Positions 7,124-13,372 of a stretch of DNA of 13,868 nucleotides are shown piece after piece (the first letter of the stretch is position 1; every line of letters begins with the position of its first letter). This stretch comes from JAZQUM01 sp045631305 (lineage in GTDB: Bacteria > Bacillota > Clostridia > Oscillospirales > Oscillospiraceae). The notes beneath the pieces are model-generated. The model worked only from the letters and a program-made list of their open reading frames with translations, searched no databases and had not been told where the DNA came from. The position numbers and the translations under genes are program-made. The DNA is taken from NCBI GenBank assembly GCA_045631305.1, contig JAZQUM010000058.1, positions 1 through 13,868 on the forward strand. The letters are read 5' to 3'.

Positions 7124-7450
7124 ATGTACTACGTTTATATCATCGAGTGCCAAAACGGCGCATTGTATACCGGCATCACGGATGACCTTGCCCGCCGCAT
7201 GGCTGAGCATGCTTCCCGCGGGAAAAAGGGCGCCAAATTCACCCGCGCCAATCCCCCTGTCGCTTTACGCATGGCTTGGGAGACCGCCGACCGCAGCGCC
7301 GCCAGCCGCTTTGAATACGCCATCAAGCAGCTAAAGCGCGCAGATAAGCTGCTCTTGATCGAAAGTCCCTACCTTCTGGGGCAAACCTTCTGCGCCCACC
7401 TTGCAGAGCTCCCCTGCAAGGCGGTCATAACCAAAGAGGACGAGTCATAA
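7124..7450 (+). CDS. GIY-YIG nuclease-fold protein, YhbQ/UPF0213-type
   Basis: A 108-residue stand-alone GIY-YIG domain, the size of the YhbQ/UPF0213 group. Members have the UvrC/homing-endonuclease catalytic fold, and links to DNA repair have been suggested, but the cellular role of this subgroup is poorly defined. Visible are YVYIIEC (3-9) and LYTGITDDLARRMAEH (14-29), which carry the two halves of the GIY-YIG signature (VYI and YTG) and the basic residues Arg24/Arg25. Glu64 in RFEYAIKQLKR is the expected metal-binding glutamate. The ATG at 7124 is chosen over an upstream in-frame ATG at 6974, which lies inside the previous gene. AAGGAGG (7111-7117) sits 6 nt before 7124, and the GIY-YIG fold starts right at this methionine. 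spoIID follows 21 nt later, so the two may be co-transcribed. Confidence 0.88.
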   Translation: MYYVYIIECQNGALYTGITDDLARRMAEHASRGKKGAKFTRANPPVALRMAWETADRSAASRFEYAIKQLKRADKLLLIESPYLLGQTFCAHLAELPCKAVITKEDES

Positions 7451-7453
7451 CAT
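7424..7453 (+). promoter_or_regulatory. tentative sporulation (sigma-E-like) promoter before spoIID
   Basis: TCATAAC (7425-7431) and CATAACAT (7446-7453), about 14-15 nt apart, resemble the sigma-E -35 (KMATATT) and -10 (CATACAHT) elements as I recall them from Bacillus, at 5 of 7 and 6 of 8 positions. It overlaps the end of the GIY-YIG gene. A weakness is that transcription would begin at about 7459-7461, on the edge of the ribosome binding site. In Bacillus spoIID is sigma-E dependent. Confidence 0.25.
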
Positions 7454-7471
7454 AACACAGGAGGTGAGGAC

Positions 7472-8434
7472 ATGAAGTGGAAAATCGCAGCGGGTCTTGC
7501 CGCCGTTTTGTTTCTCTTTCTCTATCCTTACTTCCGCGCAGGCGAAACACCTTTCACCCCTCAAAAGGACGAGGTTTTCATCGCACCGCAAGCGGACACG
7601 GACGGGTTTGAGACCGTCACCGTCCTCATTGGAGATACCCCCACGGAAATGACGCTGCAGGATTACCTCTGCTGCGTGGTGCGGGCCGAAATGCCCGCCT
7701 CTTTTGAAGAAGCGGCTTTGAAGTCCCAGGCCGTGGCCGCCCGCACCTACACCCACTATCTTGCCCATGACCCCAAGCATGCCAATGCCACCGTCTGCGC
7801 AGATCCCGCCTGCTGTCAGGCCTATCTCACAGCGGAAAAGGCCGCTGAAAACTGGGGCAAAAATGCCGCGGGGTATGAATCCAAAATTCAGAAGGCGGTG
7901 TATGAGACCGACGGGGAAGTGATGCTCTATGAAGGCGCCCCCATTCTGGCCGCTTTTCATTCTTCCTCCGCAGGCCGCACCAAGGATGTGGAAAACGTGT
8001 GGCAGGCTGCCCTTCCTTACTTAAAGAGCGTGGAAAGTCCCGAAGGGGAAGATACCGTGCCCGATTTCCGCACCACCGTCACCTTTACTCCTGCCGAGCT
8101 GAAAGCCGCCCTTGCAAGCGTGGCGCCGCAGGCGGATTTTTCTGCCGCCCCCGAAACGTGGCTGGGAGAGCAGGTGAACTGCGCTGACGGTGGGGTAGAA
8201 AGCCTGATCCTTTGCGGCGCGACTCTTTCAGGCACCGCCATCCGCTCCGCGCTGCACCTTCGCTCCGCCACCTTCACCGCCGGCTTTGAAGGCGGGAAAT
8301 TCATCTTTTCCGTCACAGGCTACGGCCACGGCGTGGGCTTGAGCCAATACGGCGCCAACACCTTGGCCCAACAAGGCCTTACCTACCGCGAGATTTTGGA
8401 GTGGTACTACACCGATATCAGCATTGAAAGCTGA
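7472..8434 (+). CDS. spoIID: stage II sporulation protein D (lytic transglycosylase)
   Basis: SpoIID cleaves denuded peptidoglycan glycan strands during engulfment, acting with SpoIIM and SpoIIP at the mother-cell membrane. The 320-residue protein has an N-terminal membrane anchor (about residues 4-20) and an external catalytic domain. The SpoIID core VVRAEMPASFEEAALKSQAV (69-88) contains Glu73, the expected catalytic glutamate. AFHSSSAGRT (161-170) and GYGHGVGLSQYGA (283-295) are the other hallmark blocks. Cys109 and Cys115, in a CADPACCQAY segment, match the position of the zinc-binding cysteine pair that I recall from clostridial SpoIID. The start is fixed by AGGAGG (7459-7464), 7 nt before the ATG. 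No other sporulation gene is in view. This gene is good evidence that the organism or its recent ancestor forms spores. A generic SpoIID/LytB-domain amidase enhancer is less likely given the compact length and the intact Glu. Confidence 0.93.
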   Translation: MKWKIAAGLAAVLFLFLYPYFRAGETPFTPQKDEVFIAPQADTDGFETVTVLIGDTPTEMTLQDYLCCVVRAEMPASFEEAALKSQAVAARTYTHYLAHDPKHANATVCADPACCQAYLTAEKAAENWGKNAAGYESKIQKAVYETDGEVMLYEGAPILAAFHSSSAGRTKDVENVWQAALPYLKSVESPEGEDTVPDFRTTVTFTPAELKAALASVAPQADFSAAPETWLGEQVNCADGGVESLILCGATLSGTAIRSALHLRSATFTAGFEGGKFIFSVTGYGHGVGLSQYGANTLAQQGLTYREILEWYYTDISIES

Positions 8435-8452
8435 TGCACCCCGTGATACAAT
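8424..8452 (+). promoter_or_regulatory. sigma-A promoter of the XRE-type gene
   Basis: TTGAAA (8424-8429, 5 of 6) and TACAAT (8447-8452, 5 of 6) are spaced 17 nt apart, and TGA precedes the -10 to give an extended element. The -35 lies inside the last codons of spoIID, whose stop is at 8432-8434. This is the best-matching promoter in the window. Confidence 0.8.
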
Positions 8453-8481
8453 AGAGAAAATCCCCGAAAGAGGAACTGTTT

Positions 8482-8952
8482 ATGAACGAAAAGAAATTCG
8501 GGCAGGCCATGGCCAAAGAGCGCATCGCCCGCCATATGACCCCCCGCGCCCTTGCCGAAAAGCTGATGGTGGATGAAAAGACCGTCATCGCATGGGAAAC
8601 GGGCAATATCACCCCCGCCGAAAGCGACCTTTCCGCCATTTGCGAGGCGCTGGAACTGCCCTGCGACTTCTTCGCCCCCGCAGAAGAAGAGTTTTCCACA
8701 GTCGATGAGGAAAACCCCTTTGACGATTGGAAGACCCAGCGCGCCTTTTGGGAAAAGAAGTGGAAGGACGACCACAAAGCCCTCCGCTATGGCTACATTG
8801 CTTTGCTGGTGGTTTTGGTGGTGCTCTCCGTCTTTTTGCGCCAGCCTTTGATCAATGCCGTGCTGTGCTTCGCGGCCATCGGCGGCTATCTCAAGCTCAA
8901 TAACGATAAGATGACTTACATCGAAAGCAAAGTCCCCATGAAAGAAGAATAA
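8482..8952 (+). CDS. XRE-family helix-turn-helix protein with a C-terminal membrane tail
   Basis: A 156-residue protein in two parts. Residues about 6-63 form an XRE/Cro-type helix-turn-helix (MTPRALAEKLMVDEKTVIAWETG is the recognition region, followed by a D-L-x-x-I-C-x-A-L helix). An acidic linker (66-85) and a Trp-rich, charged segment (83-97) lead to two hydrophobic stretches (about 104-119 and 122-138) and a short polar end. It therefore looks like a membrane-tethered DNA-binding regulator; the target and signal are unknown. AAAGAGGAA (8467-8475) is the ribosome binding site. It has its own strong promoter and is transcribed toward the minus-strand ferredoxin gene, with a shared terminator between them. 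Membrane-anchored XRE proteins of this plan are common in Firmicutes, but I do not recognise a named one. Confidence 0.85.
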   Translation: MNEKKFGQAMAKERIARHMTPRALAEKLMVDEKTVIAWETGNITPAESDLSAICEALELPCDFFAPAEEEFSTVDEENPFDDWKTQRAFWEKKWKDDHKALRYGYIALLVVLVVLSVFLRQPLINAVLCFAAIGGYLKLNNDKMTYIESKVPMKEE

Positions 8953-8982
8953 AAAAGAACAGGCCTATGCCTCTTCTTTTTT
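8951..8982. terminator. bidirectional terminator between the XRE and ferredoxin genes
   Basis: An inverted repeat runs A6-GAA-C-AGGC, loop CTAT, GCCT-C-TTC-T6, with one C-C mismatch. The A-run and T-run flank the stem symmetrically, so it works on both strands. It overlaps the stop codon of each gene (8950-8952 on plus, 8981-8983 on minus). Confidence 0.9.
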
Positions 8983-9169
8983 ATTCTTCACTGATGATGG
9001 CAGATACGGGACAGCTTTCCTTGGCCAGCATGGCAAGGTCTGCCGTTTTCCCCTCCACCGGTTCTTTTACTGCCACCGCGCAGCCGTCCGCCCCCTGATC
9101 AAACACTTCCGGGCAGGTGCTCCAGCAGGCGCCGCAGCCCACGCAGTTTTCTGTTACGTAATACTTCAT
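8981..9169 (-). CDS. single-cluster [4Fe-4S] ferredoxin
   Basis: A 62-residue cytoplasmic electron carrier of the one-[4Fe-4S] type, like Thermotoga ferredoxin in length and layout. Cys9, Cys12 and Cys15 (CVGCGAC) with Cys53 (ESCPVSAI) are the expected cluster ligands. Cys19, before Pro20, and Cys30 are left over; in the Thermotoga protein two extra cysteines form a disulfide, so these could pair. The frame stays open upstream to 9301, but the start is placed at 9169. A perfect ribosome binding site (AAAGGAGG on the minus strand, about 9175-9182) precedes that ATG, and the mature ferredoxin begins there. Such ferredoxins are usual partners of [FeFe]-hydrogenase and of pyruvate:ferredoxin oxidoreductase. 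The nearby hydEGF genes make a hydrogenase link plausible but not shown. A TATAAA (minus strand, 9216-9221) could be its -10, without a good -35. Confidence 0.95.
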   Translation of the reverse strand: MKYYVTENCVGCGACWSTCPEVFDQGADGCAVAVKEPVEGKTADLAMLAKESCPVSAIISEE

Positions 9170-9230
9170 GGCAAAACCTCCTTTTGCTGCTTCTATCTTA
9201 TCCGTCCCGCCTGTTTTTATACTGCCCGCA

Positions 9231-9259
9231 TTGCATTTTGCCGCAGGATGTGCTACATA
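9231..9259 (+). promoter_or_regulatory. possible promoter of the MATE transporter gene
   Basis: TACATA (9254-9259) is preceded by TGC, giving an extended -10. TTGCAT (9231-9236), 17 nt upstream, is a poor -35 (3 of 6). It lies in the 125-nt divergent gap between the ferredoxin and MATE genes, which must hold promoters for both. Confidence 0.4.
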
Positions 9260-9294
9260 AATAATAGTATTTTCAAAAGAAAGGAGGCGGCAGC

Positions 9295-10641
9295 ATGGCA
9301 AGTCTTTCCCGCGATCTGACCCGCGGCAATCTTTACGCGCAGATTTTTTCCTTTTCTCTCCCCCTGATCCTCACTAACCTCCTGCAGGTGCTTTTCAGCA
9401 TGGTAGACGCTGCCATCGTAGGCCGCTTCGCAGGCTCTCACGCCTTGGGCGCCGTGGGTTCCACCACCACGCTGAACTTTCTCTATCTGGGCTTTCTCCT
9501 TGGTCTTGGCAGCGCGGTAAACGTGCTGGTGGCTAAGTATTACGGGGCCAGGGACGATAAAAATCTGCAGGAAATGGTGCGCACTTCCGCCATCGTTTCT
9601 CTCATCATCGGCCTTGTGATCTGGGCGCTGGGTATGCTCAGCTGCCGCTTTTTCCTTGAGCTTCTGGGTACCAAGCCCGCCCTCATCGACGATGCCGAGC
9701 TTTACATGAGGCTCTATTTCCTTGGCATCCCCGCTACCGCCCTCTATAATTTCGGCAACGGTGTCCTCTCCGCCGTGGGGGATACCCGCCGCCCCTTGCT
9801 TTACCTTGCCATTTCGGGCGCGGTAAACGTGGTGCTGGATATTTTCACCGTGCTGGTGCTTCATATGGATGTGGACGGCGTGGCTCTGGCCAGCGCGGCG
9901 GCACAGTATGTTTCCGCCTTCCTTGTTTTGCGGGCTCTTTGGAAAACGGAGGAATCTTACGGCCTTCGCCATCTCCAATTCCGCATAGATCCCCAGAAAA
10001 CCAAGGACCTTCTCCTCATCGCCCTTCCCGCCGGCATCCAGTTTGCCGTTTTCTCCGTAGCCAATCTTTTCATTCAGGCCGGCGTCAACACCTTTGATGA
10101 AAACGTGGTGGCAGGCAACGCAGCCGCCGCCAACATTGATAATCTGATTTACAACGTCCTTGCCGCCTTTTATACGGCCTGCTCCAGCTTCATTGGGCAG
10201 AATCTGGGCGCGGGCAACAAGAGCCGCATCCGCAAAAGCTATTTTATTACCACCGTGTATTCTGTGGGCACGGCCTGGCTTCTGGGCGGCATCGTGCTGC
10301 TGTTTGCTCCCCAGATCCTCTCCCTTTTCACCACCGACCCCGCCGTGGTGGAAGCATCTCTTCCCAGAACCTACATCATGGCCATTTCCTATTTCCTCTC
10401 CTGCTTTATGGATAACTCCCTTTCCGCCTCCCGCGGCCTTGGCCGCAGCCTGATGCCAACGGCTTTGGTGATCGTCGGCGTGTGCGTGTTCCGCGTGGTG
10501 TGGGTCTACACCGTTTTTGCCTGGTTCGGCACGCTGGTTTCCCTCTATTCTCTCTTCGCCTTCTCGTGGATCATCACTTCCATTGCCGAGGTGCTGTATT
10601 TCGCCCACTGCTACAGGAGAGATCTGGCAGACCTTTCCTGA
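9295..10641 (+). CDS. MATE-family efflux transporter
   Basis: A 448-residue inner-membrane protein with about twelve hydrophobic segments, the standard MATE size. MATE carriers export drugs, metabolites or cell-envelope precursors in exchange for Na+ or H+. Family marks include the opening RDLTRGNLYAQIFSFSLPL and VDAAIVGRFAG (37-47). ALGAVGSTTTLNFLYLGFLL follows, then GNGVLSAVGDTRRPL, which is repeated in pseudo-symmetry as DNSLSASRGLGRSLMP in the second half. The substrate cannot be read from sequence. AAGGAGG (9281-9287), 7 nt before the ATG, sets the start. The gene is divergent from the ferredoxin and only 7 nt separate its stop from the probable hydE promoter. No separate terminator follows, so its transcripts would run into the hydE leader and meet the terminator there. 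Confidence 0.95.
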   Translation: MASLSRDLTRGNLYAQIFSFSLPLILTNLLQVLFSMVDAAIVGRFAGSHALGAVGSTTTLNFLYLGFLLGLGSAVNVLVAKYYGARDDKNLQEMVRTSAIVSLIIGLVIWALGMLSCRFFLELLGTKPALIDDAELYMRLYFLGIPATALYNFGNGVLSAVGDTRRPLLYLAISGAVNVVLDIFTVLVLHMDVDGVALASAAAQYVSAFLVLRALWKTEESYGLRHLQFRIDPQKTKDLLLIALPAGIQFAVFSVANLFIQAGVNTFDENVVAGNAAAANIDNLIYNVLAAFYTACSSFIGQNLGAGNKSRIRKSYFITTVYSVGTAWLLGGIVLLFAPQILSLFTTDPAVVEASLPRTYIMAISYFLSCFMDNSLSASRGLGRSLMPTALVIVGVCVFRVVWVYTVFAWFGTLVSLYSLFAFSWIITSIAEVLYFAHCYRRDLADLS

Positions 10642-10648
10642 AAAATGC

Positions 10649-10678
10649 TGGACAAAACCGCCCTTTTTCTGCTACTAT
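10649..10678 (+). promoter_or_regulatory. promoter of the hydEGF operon
   Basis: TGGACA (10649-10654, 5 of 6) and TACTAT (10673-10678, 4 of 6) are separated by 18 nt. TGC directly before the -10 makes an extended -10 element. The start site would be near 10685, about 135 nt before the hydE start codon and upstream of the leader terminator. Confidence 0.65.
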
Positions 10679-10684
10679 AAAAAT

Positions 10685-10819
10685 ACGAACCTGACATCAA
10701 GCTGAGCTGAAGTGGAAGGCGCGTAATGAGGATCTATAGGCATACTATAGGGATAAGTGTTTTCATTGCCGCGCCCGAAAAATCGGGTGCGGCAATTTTT
10801 CTTTTGGGAGGTGAGGCAA
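10685..10819 (+). promoter_or_regulatory. hydE leader with terminator/antiterminator switch (riboswitch-like, unassigned class)
   Basis: The leader can fold in two exclusive ways. In the OFF state the intrinsic terminator at 10765-10796 forms. In the ON state GGCGCG (10718-10723) pairs with CGCGCC (10770-10775) and AATGA (10725-10729) pairs with TCATT (10763-10767), leaving a small internal loop (T against GC). This uses up most of the terminator's 5' arm. The antiterminator encloses a small hairpin with CTATAG/CTATAG (10734-10739 with 10745-10750) over a five-base loop. The 5' part (10687-10717) can form a weak hairpin around AGC-TGA-GCT (10700-10708). The hydE ribosome binding site (GGGAGG, 10806-10811) follows the T-run at once, so hydE transcription must read through. 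I do not recognise T-box, SAM, cobalamin, TPP, FMN or other common class signatures. The ligand or factor is unknown. Confidence 0.6.
10765..10805 (+). terminator. intrinsic terminator inside the hydE leader
   Basis: A 14-bp stem (10765-10778 with 10783-10796, one G-T pair) closes on an AAAA loop and is followed by a T-rich tail (TTTT-C-TTTT). GC-rich in the middle, it should be strong. It ends directly before the hydE ribosome binding site, so it can act as an attenuator for hydE as well as a stop for MATE read-through. Confidence 0.9.
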
Positions 10820-11860
10820 GTGGAAGAAGTGATCACTGCTCTTTGCGCAGGAGAAACCCTGACGGCAAAAGATTTCACACACCTTGTGGAAAACTACACC
10901 CCCGACCTTGCCCATCGCCTGGCCGCTGAAGCCCGCAAAAAGCGGGAAGCGGTTTACGGTAAAACTGTTTTCATCCGCGGGCTTATTGAAGTTTCCAACT
11001 TCTGCCGCAACGATTGTTTGTATTGCGGCATTCGCCGCTCCAACCCCAACTGCGACCGCTACCGCTTAAGCGATGAGGATATCCTCGCCGCCTGCCGCGA
11101 AGGATATGCTTTGGGCTTTCGCACCTTCGTGCTCCAAGGCGGGGAAGACGGCGCTTTTACCGACGCGCGATTGGTAAACCTCATCCAAAGCATCAAGCAA
11201 GAACATCCTGACTGCGCCGTGACCCTCTCTTTGGGGGAACGAAGCTACGAAAGCTACCGCCTTTTGCGTGAGGCGGGAGCTGACCGCTATCTGCTGCGTC
11301 ACGAAACGGCCAACAAGACCCATTACGAAGCGCTTCATCCTGCGGAAATGTCTTACGATTCCCGCATGGAGTGCCTTGAAAGCCTGAAAGCATTGGGCTA
11401 TCAGGTAGGCTGCGGCTTCATGGTAGGCTCCCCTTATCAACGGGCGGAGCATCTAGGCCGCGACCTTGCCTTTATCCAGTCCTTCCGCCCTCACATGTGC
11501 GGCATCGGGCCCTTTATCCCGCAAAAGGACACGCCTTTTGGCGATAAAGCGGGCGGCACGGTGGAGCTCACTTGCTACCTTCTCTCCATCATCCGCCTGA
11601 TGCACCCCACGGTGCTGCTGCCCGCCACCACAGCGCTGGGCTCCATCCACCCCACAGGGCGGGAAATGGGCATTATGGCCGGCGCCAACGTGGTGATGCC
11701 CAATCTTTCCCCACCCTCTGTGCGGAAAAAATATGCTATTTACGACAATAAACTTTCCGACGGCGCCGAAAGCGCCCAAAGCCTTGCAGAACTGAAACGA
11801 AGAATTTCCTCGGTAGGTTACGAGATCGTCACCGCCCGGGGTGACTGCATCCAACCATAG
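10820..11860 (+). CDS. hydE: [FeFe]-hydrogenase maturase HydE (radical SAM)
   Basis: HydE is a radical S-adenosylmethionine enzyme. It processes the iron-cyanide-carbonyl-cysteine synthon made by HydG on the way to the 2Fe subcluster of [FeFe]-hydrogenase. The protein is 346 residues, like Thermotoga HydE (about 348). The radical SAM motif is SNFCRNDCLYCGIRR, with Cys62, Cys66 and Cys69 as ligands of the SAM-binding cluster. The following SNPNCDRYRLS, LQGGEDG and RHETANKTHYEALHP segments are typical of the family. The second, optional C-terminal cysteine motif (CX7CX2C) found in some HydE is absent: only one cysteine occurs near the end. The start is taken as GTG at 10820 because GGGAGG (10806-10811) sits 8 nt before it. 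The in-frame ATG at 10757 lies in the leader just before the terminator hairpin and would add 21 residues. hydG begins 14 nt downstream. Confidence 0.95.
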   Translation: MEEVITALCAGETLTAKDFTHLVENYTPDLAHRLAAEARKKREAVYGKTVFIRGLIEVSNFCRNDCLYCGIRRSNPNCDRYRLSDEDILAACREGYALGFRTFVLQGGEDGAFTDARLVNLIQSIKQEHPDCAVTLSLGERSYESYRLLREAGADRYLLRHETANKTHYEALHPAEMSYDSRMECLESLKALGYQVGCGFMVGSPYQRAEHLGRDLAFIQSFRPHMCGIGPFIPQKDTPFGDKAGGTVELTCYLLSIIRLMHPTVLLPATTALGSIHPTGREMGIMAGANVVMPNLSPPSVRKKYAIYDNKLSDGAESAQSLAELKRRISSVGYEIVTARGDCIQP

Positions 11861-11874
11861 AAAGGAGAACCACC

Positions 11875-13332
11875 ATGGTAAATTACGATCCCAAAAGCAT
11901 GAAGGCCGAAGAATTCATCTCCGATGCCGAAATTCACGCCACCCTCGCCTACGCAGAGGAAAACAAGAACAATATGGAGCTTATCAACTCCATTCTGGAA
12001 AAGGCACGCCCCCAGAAGACCGAAACCGGCTACGTTTGCGCAGGCCTCTCTCACCGCGAGGCTTCCGTACTGCTGGCTTGCGAGGATAAAGCGGTTTTAG
12101 AGCGCATCTATGCCATCGCCGAAGAGATCAAGCTGGCCTTTTACGGCAACCGTATCGTCATCTTCGCACCCCTCTATCTTTCCAACTACTGCATCAACGG
12201 CTGCGTTTACTGCCCCTATCACCGTCAGAACACCACCATCCCCCGCAAAAAGCTGACCCAGGAAGAAGTCCGCGCCGAAGTCATCGCTCTGCAGGACATG
12301 GGCCACAAGCGCCTTGCCATTGAAGCAGGGGAAGACCCCAAGAACAACCCCATTGAATACATCCTCGAGTGCATCGATACCATCTACAGCGTGCATCACA
12401 AAAACGGTGACATCCGCCGCGTCAACGTGAACATTGCCGCCACCACCGTGGAAAACTACCGTAAGCTGAAGGAAGCCGGCATCGGCACCTACATCCTCTT
12501 CCAGGAGACCTATCACAAAGAAAGCTACGAGACCCTTCATCCCACGGGTCCCAAGCATGACTATGCTTACCACACCGAAGCCCATGACCGCGCCATGCAG
12601 GGCGGCATCGACGACGTGGGTCTTGGCGTGCTCTTTGGGCTGGAAGGTTACAAGTATGAATTTGCAGGCCTTCTCATGCACGCTGAGCATCTGGAAGCTG
12701 CCTTCGGCGTAGGCCCCCACACCATCAGCGTGCCCAGATTGAAGCGCGCCGATGACATCGACCCCGATGAATTCGACAACGGCATCGATGACGAGATCTT
12801 CGCCAAGATCACCGCCTGCATCCGCCTGGCCGTGCCCTACACCGGCATCATCATCTCCACCCGCGAAACGGAAGAGACCCGCTCCAAGCTGCTGCGTCTG
12901 GGCGTTTCTCAGGTCAGCGGCGGCTCCCGCACCTCCGTTGGCGGCTACGCAGGCTTTGACGCCGATGAGCGTCCCCACGATACCGAGCAGTTTGATGTTT
13001 CCGACCAGCGCTCTTTGGACGAAGTGGTCTGCTGGCTCATGGAAAAGGGCCACATTCCCTCTTTCTGCACCGCCTGCTACCGCGAAGGCCGCACGGGTGA
13101 CCGCTTCATGGCCCTTTGCAAGTCCGGTCAGATCCAGAACTGCTGCCATCCCAACGCGCTTATGACCCTCTCTGAATATCTGGAAGACTACGCTTCCCCT
13201 AAGACCCGTGAGCTTGGCCTTAAGATGGTGGAAGAAGAACTGGAACGCATCCCCAAGGAAAAGGTGCGCGCCATTGCCCGCGATAACATCGAAGCCATCC
13301 GCGCTTCCAACCGCCGCGACTTCCGCTTCTGA
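11875..13332 (+). CDS. hydG: [FeFe]-hydrogenase maturase HydG (radical SAM tyrosine lyase)
   Basis: HydG cleaves tyrosine to p-cresol and a glycine-derived fragment that becomes CO and cyanide, and delivers an Fe(CO)2(CN)-cysteine unit. The 485-residue length is within the family norm (about 470-485). The N-terminal radical SAM motif is SNYCINGCVYC, with Cys106, Cys110 and Cys113. The HydG-specific C-terminal cluster motif CX2CX22C is intact as Cys398, Cys401 and Cys424. Its presence, together with the C-terminal extension SFCTACYREGRTGDRFM, separates HydG from the related thiamine enzyme ThiH. A ribosome binding site (AAAGGAG, about 11861-11867) precedes the ATG and only 14 nt separate it from hydE, so both are one transcript. 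hydF follows after 40 nt. Confidence 0.98.
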   Translation: MVNYDPKSMKAEEFISDAEIHATLAYAEENKNNMELINSILEKARPQKTETGYVCAGLSHREASVLLACEDKAVLERIYAIAEEIKLAFYGNRIVIFAPLYLSNYCINGCVYCPYHRQNTTIPRKKLTQEEVRAEVIALQDMGHKRLAIEAGEDPKNNPIEYILECIDTIYSVHHKNGDIRRVNVNIAATTVENYRKLKEAGIGTYILFQETYHKESYETLHPTGPKHDYAYHTEAHDRAMQGGIDDVGLGVLFGLEGYKYEFAGLLMHAEHLEAAFGVGPHTISVPRLKRADDIDPDEFDNGIDDEIFAKITACIRLAVPYTGIIISTRETEETRSKLLRLGVSQVSGGSRTSVGGYAGFDADERPHDTEQFDVSDQRSLDEVVCWLMEKGHIPSFCTACYREGRTGDRFMALCKSGQIQNCCHPNALMTLSEYLEDYASPKTRELGLKMVEEELERIPKEKVRAIARDNIEAIRASNRRDFRF

Positions 13333-13372
13333 TACTTTTTCGATTTCAAAACTTCCCCAAGGAGGTGTTTCC

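Noticed and set aside
9170..9301. An N-terminal extension of the ferredoxin to 9301.
   Set aside because: The extra 44 residues do not resemble ferredoxin, overlap the divergent MATE start, and bypass a perfect ribosome binding site at the 9169 start.
10738..10755. A resemblance to the 3' half of a T7 phage promoter (ACTATAGGGATA) in the hydE leader.
   Set aside because: The 5' half of the T7 consensus is missing and nothing phage-like is nearby. The bases are explained by the CTATAG/CTATAG hairpin.
10685..10796. T-box, SAM, cobalamin, TPP, FMN, lysine and glycine riboswitch classes as identity of the hydE leader.
   Set aside because: Their conserved core sequences, as far as I can recall them, are not present. 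A covariance-model search is still needed to exclude rarer classes.
10757..10819. An upstream in-frame ATG for hydE at 10757.
   Set aside because: It sits in the leader just before the terminator stem, lacks a ribosome binding site, and would add residues encoded by the hairpin. The GTG at 10820 has an excellent ribosome binding site and gives the family length.
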